Source of the DNA: Stagnihabitans tardus
GTDB lineage: Bacteria; Pseudomonadota; Alphaproteobacteria; Rhodobacterales; Rhodobacteraceae
Length of the DNA: 64,000 nucleotides
Reading direction: 5' to 3'
NCBI RefSeq assembly: GCF_009925085.1
Contig: NZ_JAABNR010000001.1
Location: 359,873 to 423,872, forward strand
The notes beneath the pieces are model-generated. The model was not told where the DNA came from. It ran no database searches and saw nothing but the letters and a program-made list of their open reading frames with translations. Shown piece by piece: positions 54,566 through 64,000 of this stretch. Made by a program: the position numbers and the translations under genes. Every line of letters starts with the position of its first letter. Within the stretch, counting starts at the first letter, position 1.

Positions 54566-55093
54566 TCAGATCAGCGGGTCGAGCCAGAGGATGCCGCCCT
54601 GGAAGCCGCCCTGGACCAGGCGCCCCTTTGCCTCGGGGAACTCCTCCAGCCAGTCGCGGTAGCGGTCATTGGTGACGACGCGGAGCTTGCGGTCGCGGGC
54701 GGTCATCAAGAGGAACCGGTCCGCGACCTCGCCCTTGGGGACGACCAGGACCTGTTCGGCAGGCAGGCCAAGCGCGGCCGCCATATAGGCATCGTCGCGG
54801 TAGCGGCCAAAGAGCCGATGGCCGGCCGAGGCGTCAAAGATCACCCCGGGCGTGAAGCCCTCAGCCTTGAGGCGCGAGACCACGGTGACCAAGGTTTCCA
54901 GCTTGGGCGTATCGCCGTCCCACCACATGACATTGGAGCCATCGACCAGGATCTCGCGGCGGGGCGGCGCCTTGCGGCGGTGGCGCTTGGGGCTGACGGG
55001 AGCGGGCTTGGGCAGCTTGGGGCGCGGCCCATGGTCGCGCCACAAAAGCAGGCCGAGGACAAGGAAGAGAAGTGCGAAAAAGGCATAAATCAT
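54566..55093 (-). CDS. Membrane-anchored NYN/PIN-like ribonuclease domain protein
   Basis: 175 residues. One N-terminal membrane helix (IYAFFALLFLVLGLLLW, about 2-18), a basic Pro/Lys/Arg-rich linker, then a Zc3h12a-like NYN nuclease fold: the metal Asp in ILVDGSNVMWW, GRYRDDAYM, KGEVADRFLL and VVTNDRYRDW supply the usual acidic cluster. Suggests an RNase held at the inner membrane; targets unknown. Confidence 0.8.
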   Translation of the reverse strand: MIYAFFALLFLVLGLLLWRDHGPRPKLPKPAPVSPKRHRRKAPPRREILVDGSNVMWWDGDTPKLETLVTVVSRLKAEGFTPGVIFDASAGHRLFGRYRDDAYMAAALGLPAEQVLVVPKGEVADRFLLMTARDRKLRVVTNDRYRDWLEEFPEAKGRLVQGGFQGGILWLDPLI

Positions 55094-55120
55094 GGAAAAT
55101 CAGGCGGAAGCGGCGCGGTC

Positions 55121-55372
55121 TTAATGCAGGTCGCGACGCGGCCCGGCGCAGACCAGCGTGACGGTCGTATCCTGGCCCGCCATCTCGATGGCGGTGACGC
55201 TCATCGGGCGGCGGTCCAGGTCCCCGCCCGACATCTCGATCGAGCCCTTGCCCCGGAAGGTGGCATCCAGCACCGCCTTCAAGGCCTCGCCCCGCAGGGT
55301 GGCAATGACGCCGCCCGCAAAGGGATGGATCGCCTCGGGCGTGATGCGGTCGGTGCCGATGATGATATGCAT
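55121..55372 (-). CDS. Small protein of unknown function
   Basis: 83 residues, MHIIIGTDRITPEAIHPFAG at the start, no membrane segment or recognised domain. It sits 75 bases after nrdJ and 27 before the NYN nuclease gene on the same strand, so it may be in the nrdJ transcript. Base usage is like its neighbours; I treat it as real but unconfirmed. Confidence 0.55.
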   Translation of the reverse strand: MHIIIGTDRITPEAIHPFAGGVIATLRGEALKAVLDATFRGKGSIEMSGGDLDRRPMSVTAIEMAGQDTTVTLVCAGPRRDLH

Positions 55373-55447
55373 GGGGGGCTTTCAGGTGTTGGAAAAGTCG
55401 GGCCCCAGGTCAGGGGCCCGATGGTCGCGTCAAGAGGGCGCAGCCGA

Positions 55448-58400
55448 TCAGCTGCAGCCAGAGGTCCCGCCGCAGGTGTTGCACTTCATGCAGGTGCCGT
55501 TCCTCACCAGCGTGTAGTTGCCGCATTCGCCGCAAGGATCGCCTTCATAGCCCTGCATCTTGGCCTTGGTGCGCAGGTCCAGGCTCACGGTGCCGGTCGA
55601 GATCGCGGTCGAGGCCGTGGCGGTATAGGTCGAGGCGGCCTCGGAGAAGCCCACCACCGGCGAGGCCATGCCGCCTTGCAGCGCCACCAGCTCTTGCGGC
55701 ATCCGCTTGCGCAGGTAGCCGGTCGAGGAGATCGACTTCAGAAGCTCCACCGACTTGGAGGCGGCGGCTTCCGAGACCTCGGTCACGTTGCGCTTGCCCT
55801 CGTCGTTGCCATGGCCCAGGTCGTCGAAAGCGGCGCCTTGGGGTTTGACATGGGCGAGGTCGGTGCGGTCGAGGTAGGACACGGCCAGTTCCCGGAAGAT
55901 ATAGTCCAGGATCGAGGTCGCGTTCTTGATCGAGTCATTGCCCTGCACCATGCCCGCCGGTTCGAAGCGGGTGAAGGTGAAGGCCTCGACATATTCCTCC
56001 AGCGGCACGCCATATTGCAGGCCGACCGAGATGGCGATGGCGAAGTTGTTCATCATCGCCCGGAAGCCCGCGCCTTCCTTGTGCATGTCGATGAAGATCT
56101 CGCCCAGCCGCCCGTCGCCATATTCGCCGGTCCGCAGATAGACCTTGTGACCGCCGACGATGGCCTTTTGGGTATAGCCCTTGCGGCGCTCCGGCAGCTT
56201 CTCGCGGTTGGTGCGGATGATTTCCTTGTAGATGATCTTCTCGACGATCTTCTCGGCAATCACCGCCGCCTTTTCCTGGGCCGAACCCGAGGCCAGGATT
56301 TCCTCGGCCTCTTCGTCATCCTCGATGAGCGCGCTGGCCAGAGGCTGCGAGAGCTTGGAGCCATCGCGGTAAAGCGCGTTGGCCTTGATGCCCAGCGAAT
56401 GCGACAGCTCATAGGCGGCCAGGGTTTCCGCGATGCTGGCCGAATTCGGCATGTTGATCGTCTTGGAAATCGCGCCCGAGATGAAGGACTGCGCCGCCGC
56501 CATCATGTGGATGTGGGATTCCACCGAGAGGTAACGCTTGCCCTTCTTGCCGCAGGCATTGGCGCAGTCGAAGACCGAATAGTGATGCGGCTTCAGATGC
56601 GGCGCGCCTTCCAGCGTCATCGTGCCGCAGACATGGTCATTGGCCGCCTCGATCTGCGCCTTGGTGAAGCCGAGGTGCCGCAGCAGGTCGAAGGAGGGGT
56701 CAGAGAGCTTCTCGGCCGGGATGCCGAGGGTCTTGTGGCAGAAGTCCTCGCCCAGGGTCCACTGGTTGAAGACAAAGCGGATGTCGAAGGCGGTGGGCAG
56801 CGCGGCCTCGATCTTCTCGATCTCGCGGGGGCCGAAGCCGTGGCCGATCAGGGCCGTGTGGTTGATGGCCGGCGCCTGGGCGATGGAGCCATGGCCCACG
56901 GCATAGGCCACGATCTCGGCGATCTGGTGGCCGGGGTAGCCCAAGGTTTCCAAAGCCGCCGGAACGCTTTGGTTGATGATCTTGAAGTAACCGCCACCCG
57001 CCAGCTTCTTGAACTTCACCAGCGCGAAGTCGGGCTCGATGCCGGTCGTGTCGCAATCCATGACCAGGCCGATGGTGCCGGTGGGGGCGATCACGGTGGT
57101 CTGGGCGTTGCGGAAGCCATTGGCCTCACCCAAGGCCAGAGCCTCGTCCCAGGCGCCGCGCGCCAGTTGCACGAGGTCGGCATCGGGGCAGTTGCGGGCG
57201 TCCAGGGCCACCGGATCGACGTTCAGCGCCTCATAGGCCTGGGAGCCATGGGCCGCCGCGCGGTGGTTGCGGATGACGCGCAGCATGTGGTCACGGTTGC
57301 GCTCATAGCCTGCGAAGGGGCCAAGCTCCTTGGCCATCTCGGCCGAGGTCGCATAGGAGATCCCGGTCATCAGGGCAGTCAGGGCACCGCAAAGCGCCCG
57401 GCCCTCGCGGCTGTCATAACCGAGCCCCATGTTCATCAAAAGCCCGCCGATATTGGCATAGCCGAGGCCAAGCGTGCGGAAGTCATAGGACAGCTGCGCG
57501 ATTTCCTTCGAGGGGAACTGCGCCATCATCACCGAGATTTCCAGCGTGACGGTCCACAACCGGCAGGCATGGATATAGGCTTCCGCATCGAACTTTGCGT
57601 TCTTCTGGAAGGTCAAGAGGTTCAAGGAGGCCAGATTGCAGGCCGTGTCATCCAGGAACATGTATTCCGAGCAGGGGTTCGAGCCCCGGATCGGGCCATC
57701 TTCCGGGCAAGTGTGCCAGGCATTGACCGTGTCATGGAACTGGATGCCGGGGTCGGCGCAGGCCCAGGCGGCGTGGCCGATCTGGTCCCAAAGCTCGCGG
57801 GCCGAGACGGTCTTGGCGACCTTGCCATCGGTGCGGCGGCTCAGCTCCCAGGGGGCATCGGCCTTGACGGCCTTTAGGAAAGCGTCGGTCACGCGGACCG
57901 AGTTGTTGGAATTCTGGCCCGAGACGGAGTTATAGGCCTCGGAATCCCAGTCGGTGTCATAGGTCGGGAATTCGATCGAGGTGAAGCCCTGGCGCGCATA
58001 TTGCAGCACGCGGTTGGTATAGGTGTCGGGGATCATGGCCTTCTTGGCGGCCTTGATCGCGGATTTCAGGGCCGGGTTCTTGGCCGGATCGACCGAATCC
58101 TCCGACGACCCATCCCAGGCCCGGATCGCGGCAAAGATGTCGTTCAGCCGCGCCTCATGCGCCTTGGAACCCGCCACCAGCGAGGCGACCTTCTGCTCCT
58201 CGATCACCTTCCAGTTGATGAATTCCTCGATATCGGGGTGATCCATGTCGCAGATCACCATCTTGGCCGCACGCCGCGTCGTGCCGCCCGACTTGATGGC
58301 GCCCGCAGCCCGGTCGCCGATCTTCAGGAAGCCCATCAGGCCGGAAGACTTGCCGCCGCCCGAAAGCTTCTCGCCCTCACCGCGCAGCGAGGAGAAGTTC

Positions 58401-59098
58401 GTGCCGGTGCCCGAGCCGTATTTGAAGAGACGCGCTTCCCGGACCCAGAGGTCCATGATCCCGCCCTCGTTCACCAGGTCGTCGCGGACGGACTGGATGA
58501 AGCAGGCATGGGGCTGGGGATGCTCATAGGCGGATTCGGACTTGGTCAGGACGCCGGTCTTGTGATCGACATAGAAATGGCCCTGCCCCGGGCCGTCGAT
58601 GCCGTAAGCCCAATGCAGGCCGGTGTTGAACCACTGCGGGCTGTTCGGCGCGGCCATCTGGCGCGCGAGCATATAGCGCATCTCGTCGTAATAGGCCTTG
58701 GCATCGGCCTCGGTCGAGAAATAGCCACCCTTCCAGCCCCAATAGGCCCAGGCGCCGGCCAGGCGGTCGAAGACCTGGCGGGCCGAGGTCTCGCCCACAT
58801 AGCGCTTGTCGGCCGGAAGCAGCTCCAGCGCCTCGAGATCGGCGACCTGGCGCCAGAGGAAGCGCGGCACGCCCTTTTCCTGGACGCGCTTGGTCACGGC
58901 AGGAACGCCAGCCCGGCGGAAATACTTCTGCGCGATCACGTCGGCCGCGACCTGGGACCAGCCCTCGGGGACCTCGACCGCCTCGTTGCGGAACACCACC
59001 TTGCCATCGGGATTGCGGATTTCCGAGGTCGTCAGCTGGAACGCCAGGGCCCCATAGGCACCGTCTTCCGCCGTGGTGAACTTCCGCTCGATCTTCAT
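55448..59098 (-). CDS. nrdJ: Adenosylcobalamin-dependent ribonucleotide reductase (class II)
   Basis: 1216-residue enzyme reducing ribonucleotides to deoxyribonucleotides with a B12 radical, oxygen-independent. Seen: N-terminal substrate region [58 protein letters not shown], the catalytic Cys loop, and [19 protein letters not shown]. The C-terminus carries redox/zinc-type cysteines ([23 protein letters not shown]). Length fits the long NrdJ group of alphaproteobacteria. ATG 59098 follows AAGGGATG. Likely under NrdR control through the paired boxes upstream. Confidence 0.96.
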   Translation of the reverse strand: MKIERKFTTAEDGAYGALAFQLTTSEIRNPDGKVVFRNEAVEVPEGWSQVAADVIAQKYFRRAGVPAVTKRVQEKGVPRFLWRQVADLEALELLPADKRYVGETSARQVFDRLAGAWAYWGWKGGYFSTEADAKAYYDEMRYMLARQMAAPNSPQWFNTGLHWAYGIDGPGQGHFYVDHKTGVLTKSESAYEHPQPHACFIQSVRDDLVNEGGIMDLWVREARLFKYGSGTGTNFSSLRGEGEKLSGGGKSSGLMGFLKIGDRAAGAIKSGGTTRRAAKMVICDMDHPDIEEFINWKVIEEQKVASLVAGSKAHEARLNDIFAAIRAWDGSSEDSVDPAKNPALKSAIKAAKKAMIPDTYTNRVLQYARQGFTSIEFPTYDTDWDSEAYNSVSGQNSNNSVRVTDAFLKAVKADAPWELSRRTDGKVAKTVSARELWDQIGHAAWACADPGIQFHDTVNAWHTCPEDGPIRGSNPCSEYMFLDDTACNLASLNLLTFQKNAKFDAEAYIHACRLWTVTLEISVMMAQFPSKEIAQLSYDFRTLGLGYANIGGLLMNMGLGYDSREGRALCGALTALMTGISYATSAEMAKELGPFAGYERNRDHMLRVIRNHRAAAHGSQAYEALNVDPVALDARNCPDADLVQLARGAWDEALALGEANGFRNAQTTVIAPTGTIGLVMDCDTTGIEPDFALVKFKKLAGGGYFKIINQSVPAALETLGYPGHQIAEIVAYAVGHGSIAQAPAINHTALIGHGFGPREIEKIEAALPTAFDIRFVFNQWTLGEDFCHKTLGIPAEKLSDPSFDLLRHLGFTKAQIEAANDHVCGTMTLEGAPHLKPHHYSVFDCANACGKKGKRYLSVESHIHMMAAAQSFISGAISKTINMPNSASIAETLAAYELSHSLGIKANALYRDGSKLSQPLASALIEDDEEAEEILASGSAQEKAAVIAEKIVEKIIYKEIIRTNREKLPERRKGYTQKAIVGGHKVYLRTGEYGDGRLGEIFIDMHKEGAGFRAMMNNFAIAISVGLQYGVPLEEYVEAFTFTRFEPAGMVQGNDSIKNATSILDYIFRELAVSYLDRTDLAHVKPQGAAFDDLGHGNDEGKRNVTEVSEAAASKSVELLKSISSTGYLRKRMPQELVALQGGMASPVVGFSEAASTYTATASTAISTGTVSLDLRTKAKMQGYEGDPCGECGNYTLVRNGTCMKCNTCGGTSGCS

Positions 59099-59274
59099 GA
59101 CCACATCCCTTTTCCGCGAGGCTGCCCCGCCGTTGTCCCCATGAGGCAAAGCGCAAGCCGCCGCCGCGCGGCAGATGCCACGCGCCACCCCGTCACAGGA
59201 GTAAGGCAGATGCTCGATGTCCCCGCAGGCCCTTCGAGGTCTTTTCAACGCCCCTGGCCCGCCGAATGGAAACT

Positions 59275-59332
59275 GGCGCAATATCTGGGGGACGGCAACG
59301 AATTTTTTACGTTGTTCCCCCAGATTTTGTGC
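59275..59332 (-). promoter_or_regulatory. Probable NrdR box pair upstream of nrdJ
   Basis: Two 16-base sites, CCCCAGATTTTGTGCT (plus strand, 59317-59332) and CCCCAGATATTGCGCC (minus strand, 59275-59290), share 13 of 16 positions and have the layout of NrdR boxes. Their centres are 42 bp apart, four helical turns, as expected for cooperative NrdR binding. They lie about 180-230 bases before the nrdJ ATG. Confidence 0.6.
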
Positions 59333-59384
59333 TTGACCCTGAGAGGCTGTCTAACTGTGGCGTTTTTGCAGGTGCAGCCCCGCC

Positions 59385-59426
59385 TGTGGATTAGTCTGTG
59401 GGCGAAAGGGGGGCGCCTGTGGATGG
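59385..59426. promoter_or_regulatory. Two DnaA-box-like sequences upstream of nrdJ
   Basis: TGTGGATTA (59385-59393, 8 of 9 to the DnaA box TGTGGATAA) and TGTGGATGG (59418-59426, 7 of 9). DnaA control of ribonucleotide reductase genes is known in other bacteria. Apart from these and the NrdR-like boxes the 59099-59519 gap shows nothing clear, and no B12 riboswitch. Confidence 0.35.
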
Positions 59427-59519
59427 CGGCCTGAAATCCTTGGGGAGAGGGGGGTTTGGGGCTTGGGACTAATCCGGGATGTGAAGCGGGGTCTACAGGT
59501 CAGCGTTGATTCTGCGGCC

Positions 59520-60401
59520 TCAACTCGCCTTGCGGTTGATAAGAACGATACCACAAGACACCAGGCAGGCCGCCCCGATCAGGCCCATGGAGAGCGACTC
59601 ACCAAAGAGGAAATGCCCGGCGAGAATCGCCAGGAGCGGCGTGACGAAGGAAAAGGAGGCGACGGTCGAGGTCGGGTAGACCGACAAAAGCCAGAGCCAG
59701 GCGACGAAGCCCCCCGCCACGACCACCGCCGATTGCAGGACAAGGGCGATCCAATGGATGGGCAGGGGCTCACGCAGGAGCGGGCCAAAGAGCGGGGCCG
59801 CGGCCAGGAGGATCGGGGCCGAGACCAGGACCATCCAGAAAAGCTGCGCCTCGGGCCCGGCATGGCGCAGGCGCGAGACCCTTGCGATGAAGGCCGTGCC
59901 CGCCCAGCCCAGCGCGCCCACCAGCGCGCAGAGGTCACCGAGCCAGGAGGCCTGCCCGCCCGAGCCCTTGGTCAGGATCGCCCAGGCCGTGCCCGCGAAG
60001 GCCAGGCCCAGCCCCAGGGCCTTCATCGGCGTCGCGCGCTCTCCGGGGATGAAGACATGGGCGGCGATCCCCATCCAGAGCGGCATGGAATACATGATCA
60101 GGCTGGCATGGCCCACGGTGGTGAGGTCCAGCGCCATGAAAAGCCCCATGAACTCGGCCGCAAAGACCGTGCCGATCAGGAGCCCGGGACCAAGGTCGGC
60201 AAGCCGCATCCGGGGCCAGAGCCCGCGATACCAGAGCCAGAGGCCGACGAAGCCCACGGCCATGGCCGAACGGAGCCCCGCCGCAAAGATCGGCTGGATG
60301 CCCGCATTCACCAGCTTGATGACGATCTGGTTGCCCGCGAGGAGCAGGGCCACGGCGAGAAGCACGCCCAGTCCGACACTGTCCAGCCTGTCCTTGCGCA
60401 T
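59520..60401 (-). CDS. EamA/DMT-family transporter
   Basis: 293-residue protein with ten predicted helices in two EamA halves (about 10-140 and 150-288). Features: GNQIVIKLVNAGIQPIFAAGLRSAMA near the start and SFVTPLLAILAGHFLFGESLS near the end. Exporter of unknown metabolite. ATG 60401 follows GGGAGGG. Confidence 0.88.
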   Translation of the reverse strand: MRKDRLDSVGLGVLLAVALLLAGNQIVIKLVNAGIQPIFAAGLRSAMAVGFVGLWLWYRGLWPRMRLADLGPGLLIGTVFAAEFMGLFMALDLTTVGHASLIMYSMPLWMGIAAHVFIPGERATPMKALGLGLAFAGTAWAILTKGSGGQASWLGDLCALVGALGWAGTAFIARVSRLRHAGPEAQLFWMVLVSAPILLAAAPLFGPLLREPLPIHWIALVLQSAVVVAGGFVAWLWLLSVYPTSTVASFSFVTPLLAILAGHFLFGESLSMGLIGAACLVSCGIVLINRKAS

Positions 60402-60536
60402 GACGCCCTCCCCGGCGGGAAAGGCCCGCATCCCCTGACTAGCGCCAAGCCGGGCGAGAGGAAACCCGGCGCTTCGGGTTGGAGGGCGGATGGGGGCGAG
60501 GGCGGATGGGAGCGAGGGAGGACGGGGGAGGACGGG

Positions 60537-60588
60537 GGCCCTGCCGACTGGGCCGTTGCTCCCCCCCTGCCCCCGCGCCCTGCCGACT
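60537..60588 (-). repeat. AGTCGGCAGGGC repeats, minus orientation
   Basis: Two copies of AGTCGGCAGGGC on the minus strand (60537-60549 and 60577-60588). The same short motif recurs four times on the plus strand after the fur-family gene, so the gene is flanked by inverted clusters. The rest of 60402-60700 is G-rich low-complexity sequence. Confidence 0.45.
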
Positions 60589-60700
60589 GCTCCTCCATCG
60601 CGCGACCCGGCGCCCTCTGGACGGCCCCGGGCGCGGCGCGCCTCCAAGCCCCCTTCCCAAGCGCCCGGCCTCTGGGTAAAGCGGCGGCAGGAGGTGGACC

Positions 60701-61108
60701 ATGGCTGACATCATCGCGCGCTGCGAGGCGAGGGGCCTGCGCATGACGAGCCCGCGCCGGGTGATCGCCCGCGTCCTCTCCGAGGCCGAGGACCATCCGG
60801 ATGTCGAAGAGCTGCATGCCAGGGCGGCGCGGCTCGACGCGGGGATCTCGCTGGCCACGGTCTACCGCACGGTCAAGCTCTTCGAGGAGGCGGGAATCCT
60901 CGACAGGCTGGAGTTCGGCGACGGGCGCGCGCGCTACGAGGATGCCGAGCGCGACCACCATGACCACCTGATCGACATGGGCACCGGCGAGGTCATCGAA
61001 TTCGTCGATCCCGAGATCGAGGCGCTGCAAGAGCGCATCGCGGCGCGCCTGGGCTATCGGTTGATCGGCCACCGGCTGGAGCTCTACGCCAAGCGCGTCA
61101 AGGACTGA
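60701..61108 (+). CDS. Fur-family transcriptional regulator
   Basis: 135-residue metal-responsive regulator. N-terminal winged helix (GLRMTSPRRVIARVLSEAEDHPDVEEL, ISLATVYRTVKLFEEAGIL) and the metal-binding region RDHHDHLIDMGTGEVIEFVDPEIE. It lacks the C-terminal CxxC zinc pairs of E. coli Fur. In alphaproteobacteria such proteins may act as manganese-responsive Mur, so I do not name it. GGAGG precedes the ATG. Confidence 0.92.
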   Translation: MADIIARCEARGLRMTSPRRVIARVLSEAEDHPDVEELHARAARLDAGISLATVYRTVKLFEEAGILDRLEFGDGRARYEDAERDHHDHLIDMGTGEVIEFVDPEIEALQERIAARLGYRLIGHRLELYAKRVKD

Positions 61109-61369
61109 GGGCAAGGCAAGGGGCCTCCAGGTCAAGGCCGCTTTGCCAAGCCCGGCTGACCAGGGAGAGGGCGGAGCCGGCAAGACGCGGCGCATAGGGG
61201 CAAGGCCCTCCGCCCCCCCGGTCGTCCCCCCCCGCTCGGGGCTCCAGACCTCATTCCGCGTGCAGCCGCCCCCTTTGGTCACATGGATCATGTCCTCGGC
61301 GCTGCGTGCCGGGAGATGAGGTCCGCCCCCCGCTCATTCGGCAGGGCCACCCTCCGCCGCCCCCCCCAA

Positions 61370-61497
61370 AGTCGGCGGAACCGCCCCCCCACTTCGCGCG
61401 CCCACCTCAGTCGGTAGAGCCCCCTCCACCCAGCGCCCTCCCCACAGTCGGCGGGACGCCCGCCCCACTTCGCGCCCCCACCCCAGTCGGCAGAGCC
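61370..61497 (+). repeat. Tandem AGTCGGC repeats, about 38-bp period
   Basis: Four copies of AGTCGGyrGrrC at 61370, 61409, 61446 and 61485 (steps 39, 37, 39). Every second interval also repeats CCCACTTCGCGC (61389, 61465), so a 76-bp double unit is visible. This fills most of the 61109-61566 gap; the first part (61109-61360) shows nothing I can name. Confidence 0.5.
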
Positions 61498-61500
61498 CCC

Positions 61501-61529
61501 CTTTCCAATCCCCCTTTGATCAAATATCC
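61501..61529 (-). repeat. GGATATTT-family element, diverged copy k
   Basis: Minus strand reads GGATATTTGATCAAAG then GGGGATTGGAAAG, next to a CCGGGG/CCCCGG hairpin. It lies upstream of the EamA gene and not behind a minus-strand gene. Confidence 0.4.
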
Positions 61530-61566
61530 CCCGGGGCCAGCCCCGCCCGACCCCAGGAACACCCCC

Positions 61567-62418
61567 ATGCCGCTCTCCCCAAACCTCCGCGGCATTCTCT
61601 TGATGACCCTCTCCATGGCCCTTTTCGCCGTCGAGGACCTTTTCCTGAAACTCTCCGCCCAAAGCCTTCCCACGGGCGAGATCCTGCTTCTGACCACCGC
61701 CCTCGGCCTCCTTTTCTTCGGAGGCCTCACCAAGGCGCGCAGGCAGAGCCTGACCAAAGGCCTCTGGCATCCTGCGGTCGTGGCGCGGAATGCGGGCGAG
61801 ATGGTGGGGACCTTCGCCTATATGACGGCCCTGGCCTCGGTGCCCCTCGCCACTGTCTCCTCCGTCCTCCAGGCCCTGCCACTGGCGGTCACGCTGGGCG
61901 CGGCGCTTTTCTTCGGCCAAAGGGTTGCGCCCTGGCGCTGGTTCGCCATTGCGGCGGGCTTTGCGGGCGTGCTCCTGGTGATCCGCCCGGGGCTCGAGGG
62001 CTTTCGTCCCGCGGCCGCCTGGGTGCTTGTCACCGTGGCGGGGCTCGCGCTGCGCGACCTGGCCTCGCGCAATATCCCCAAGGATATCTCGACCGAGCAG
62101 GTCTCGGCCTGGGGCGTGGGCTCGGTCCTGGTCCTGTCGCTGGGCATGCTCCCCTTCCAGGACTTCGTCACGCCAGACCTGGCCCAGACCGCCTCGCTCC
62201 TGGCCGCCTTCGTCTTCGGCACCGGCGGCTATTGGGCGGTGATCGAGGCGACACGCTCGGGCGATGTCGCCCGCATCGCGCCCTTCCGCTATTCGAGGCT
62301 GCTTTTCGCGCTGGTCATCGGCGCGGTCTTCTTCGCCGAGACGCCCGACCTGGTGACGCTCCTTGGCGCGGGCCTGATCGTCGCCTCGGGCATCCTGACG
62401 CTGATCCTGCGCCGATAG
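61567..62418 (+). CDS. EamA/DMT-family transporter
   Basis: 283-residue membrane protein with ten predicted helices. Family features: NLRGILLMTLSMALFAVEDLFLKLSAQ, ALPLAVTLGAALFFGQRVAPWRW, and the second half starting near ALRDLASRNIPKDIS. Third transporter of this family in the window. ATG 61567 has CAGGAA upstream. Confidence 0.87.
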   Translation: MPLSPNLRGILLMTLSMALFAVEDLFLKLSAQSLPTGEILLLTTALGLLFFGGLTKARRQSLTKGLWHPAVVARNAGEMVGTFAYMTALASVPLATVSSVLQALPLAVTLGAALFFGQRVAPWRWFAIAAGFAGVLLVIRPGLEGFRPAAAWVLVTVAGLALRDLASRNIPKDISTEQVSAWGVGSVLVLSLGMLPFQDFVTPDLAQTASLLAAFVFGTGGYWAVIEATRSGDVARIAPFRYSRLLFALVIGAVFFAETPDLVTLLGAGLIVASGILTLILRR

Positions 62419-62486
62419 GCCGCTTGACCCTTTCCCTTGTTACAATCCGCCGCTAAACGGAATGCGAGAGCACCCTTCTGCCATAG

Positions 62487-63770
<1,284 letters not shown>

Positions 63771-63824
63771 GGTGCGTGAGGTCACGCACCCTACCCCGGC
63801 GTAGGGTGCGTGCTTGCACGCACC
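63771..63824. repeat. Inverted REP pair (BIME-like) after eno
   Basis: GTAG-GGTGCGTGC-TT-GCACGCACC on the plus strand (63801-63824) and GTAG-GGTGCGTGA-CC-TCACGCACC on the minus strand (63771-63794), spaced by CCCGGC. The top base pair of the stem differs but stays paired in both. The first arm starts right after the eno stop. Confidence 0.7.
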
Positions 63825-63851
63825 ATCCCCGATGGATTTCGCCCAAAAATC

Positions 63852-63882
63852 AAGGCCCCGCAGAGCGGGGCCTTTCCTTTTT
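63852..63882 (+). terminator. Rho-independent terminator for eno
   Basis: Perfect 10-bp stem AAGGCCCCGC (63852-63861) with GCGGGGCCTT (63865-63874), loop AGA, followed by TCCTTTTT. Strong intrinsic terminator. Confidence 0.9.
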
Positions 63883-63897
63883 GGTCGACCCGGGGGT

Positions 63898-63958
63898 GGC
63901 CGGGGGGGCGGGGGCGGCGCGGATGCGCAGCATCCGCGCCGCCCCCGCCCCCCCGGCC
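63898..63958. repeat. 29-bp perfect inverted repeat
   Basis: Arms 63898-63926 and 63930-63958 are exact reverse complements separated by only 3 bases; the arm begins GGCCGGGGGGGCGGG and ends GCGGATGC. Nearly pure G/C. It could be a second terminator or the hairpin part of a 3' element continuing beyond the window. Confidence 0.7.
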
Positions 63959-64000
63959 CGAACGCCCCTGTTGGGCCCCCTGCTTTGCATGTGGCCCATA

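Noticed and set aside
54224..57877. 1217-codon open frame on the plus strand
   Set aside because: Antisense to nrdJ and neighbours; the nrdJ frame has all family motifs, this one none.
59099..59519. B12 riboswitch upstream of nrdJ
   Set aside because: The enzyme uses B12, but I find no B12 box or the conserved cobalamin aptamer core; NrdR-like boxes explain the conserved-looking sequence better.
61370..61497. AGTCGGC tandem repeats as a CRISPR array
   Set aside because: The shared motif is about 12 bp with a 38-bp step, and every second interval is itself repeated, so intervals are not unique spacers.
62424..62446. TTGACC and TACAAT as an eno promoter
   Set aside because: The two hexamers are only 11 bases apart, too close for a sigma-70 promoter.

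Overview
The window is high-GC DNA from an alphaproteobacterium, almost certainly a Rhodobacterales member (Rhodobacter/Paracoccus/roseobacter relatives). Reasons: compact operons with overlapping stop/start codons, an HdaA-type DnaA-like protein, a long B12-dependent ribonucleotide reductase (NrdJ), the short form of ProS, a LolE/LolD pair, and a characteristic intergenic element that follows many genes. It reads as chromosomal core sequence with a few accessory inserts. I see no prophage, transposase or plasmid gene.

Layout. 1-9.7 kb: secD (partial)-yajC facing serS; a threonine-degradation pair kbl-tdh with a palindrome-flanked promoter beside an XRE-cupin regulator; selO, tRNA-Pro(UGG), a DUF192 protein, a tandem cold-shock protein, pdxH. 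9.7-13.7 kb: fabI, a LysE exporter, gpt, a HisC-like aminotransferase, a DUF4177 protein. 13.7-20.4 kb: a translationally coupled cluster of transglutaminase-DUF2126, ATP-grasp/alpha-E and a second transglutaminase, a conserved but poorly understood peptide-bond-forming or tagging system. 20.5-22.7 kb: an EamA transporter facing a DAO-type oxidoreductase. 22.9-32 kb: an arabinoside utilisation locus with binding protein, two permeases, ATPase, aldo/keto reductase and mutarotase on the minus strand, and an ArsR-like regulator plus GH51 arabinofuranosidase on the plus strand, with related operator-like sequences in all three promoter regions. 32-36.3 kb: a soluble multi-PAS chemoreceptor coupled to a three-CheW-domain protein. 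36.3-42.2 kb: lolD/lolE, a ThuA protein, two membrane proteins and proS. 42.3-44.1 kb: a membrane chemoreceptor.

44.1-45.7 kb is the most unusual stretch. It has no credible gene but carries about 16 diverged copies of a 28-30 bp palindromic unit spaced mostly 59-68 bp apart. This looks like a strongly degenerate CRISPR array (type I-E-like size and palindrome) without cas genes; neighbouring units share private variants.

45.7-55.4 kb: AI-2E family transporter, hdaA, ppk1-ppx, VOC and GNAT proteins, then a minus-strand hydrolase-tautomerase-LLM oxidoreductase run, a membrane-anchored NYN nuclease and a small unknown protein. 55.4-59.1 kb: nrdJ, with a probable NrdR box pair upstream. 59.5-64 kb: two EamA transporters around a Fur-family regulator, then enolase.

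Intergenic DNA is rich in structured repeats. A GGATATTTGGG element usually lies just 3' of a gene after a hairpin. A second motif occurs twice with compensatory stem changes. Two inverted REP pairs carry GTAG heads, and a short AGTCGGC repeat flanks the fur-family gene. Coordinates and motifs were read directly; family names come from recognised motifs without any database search.
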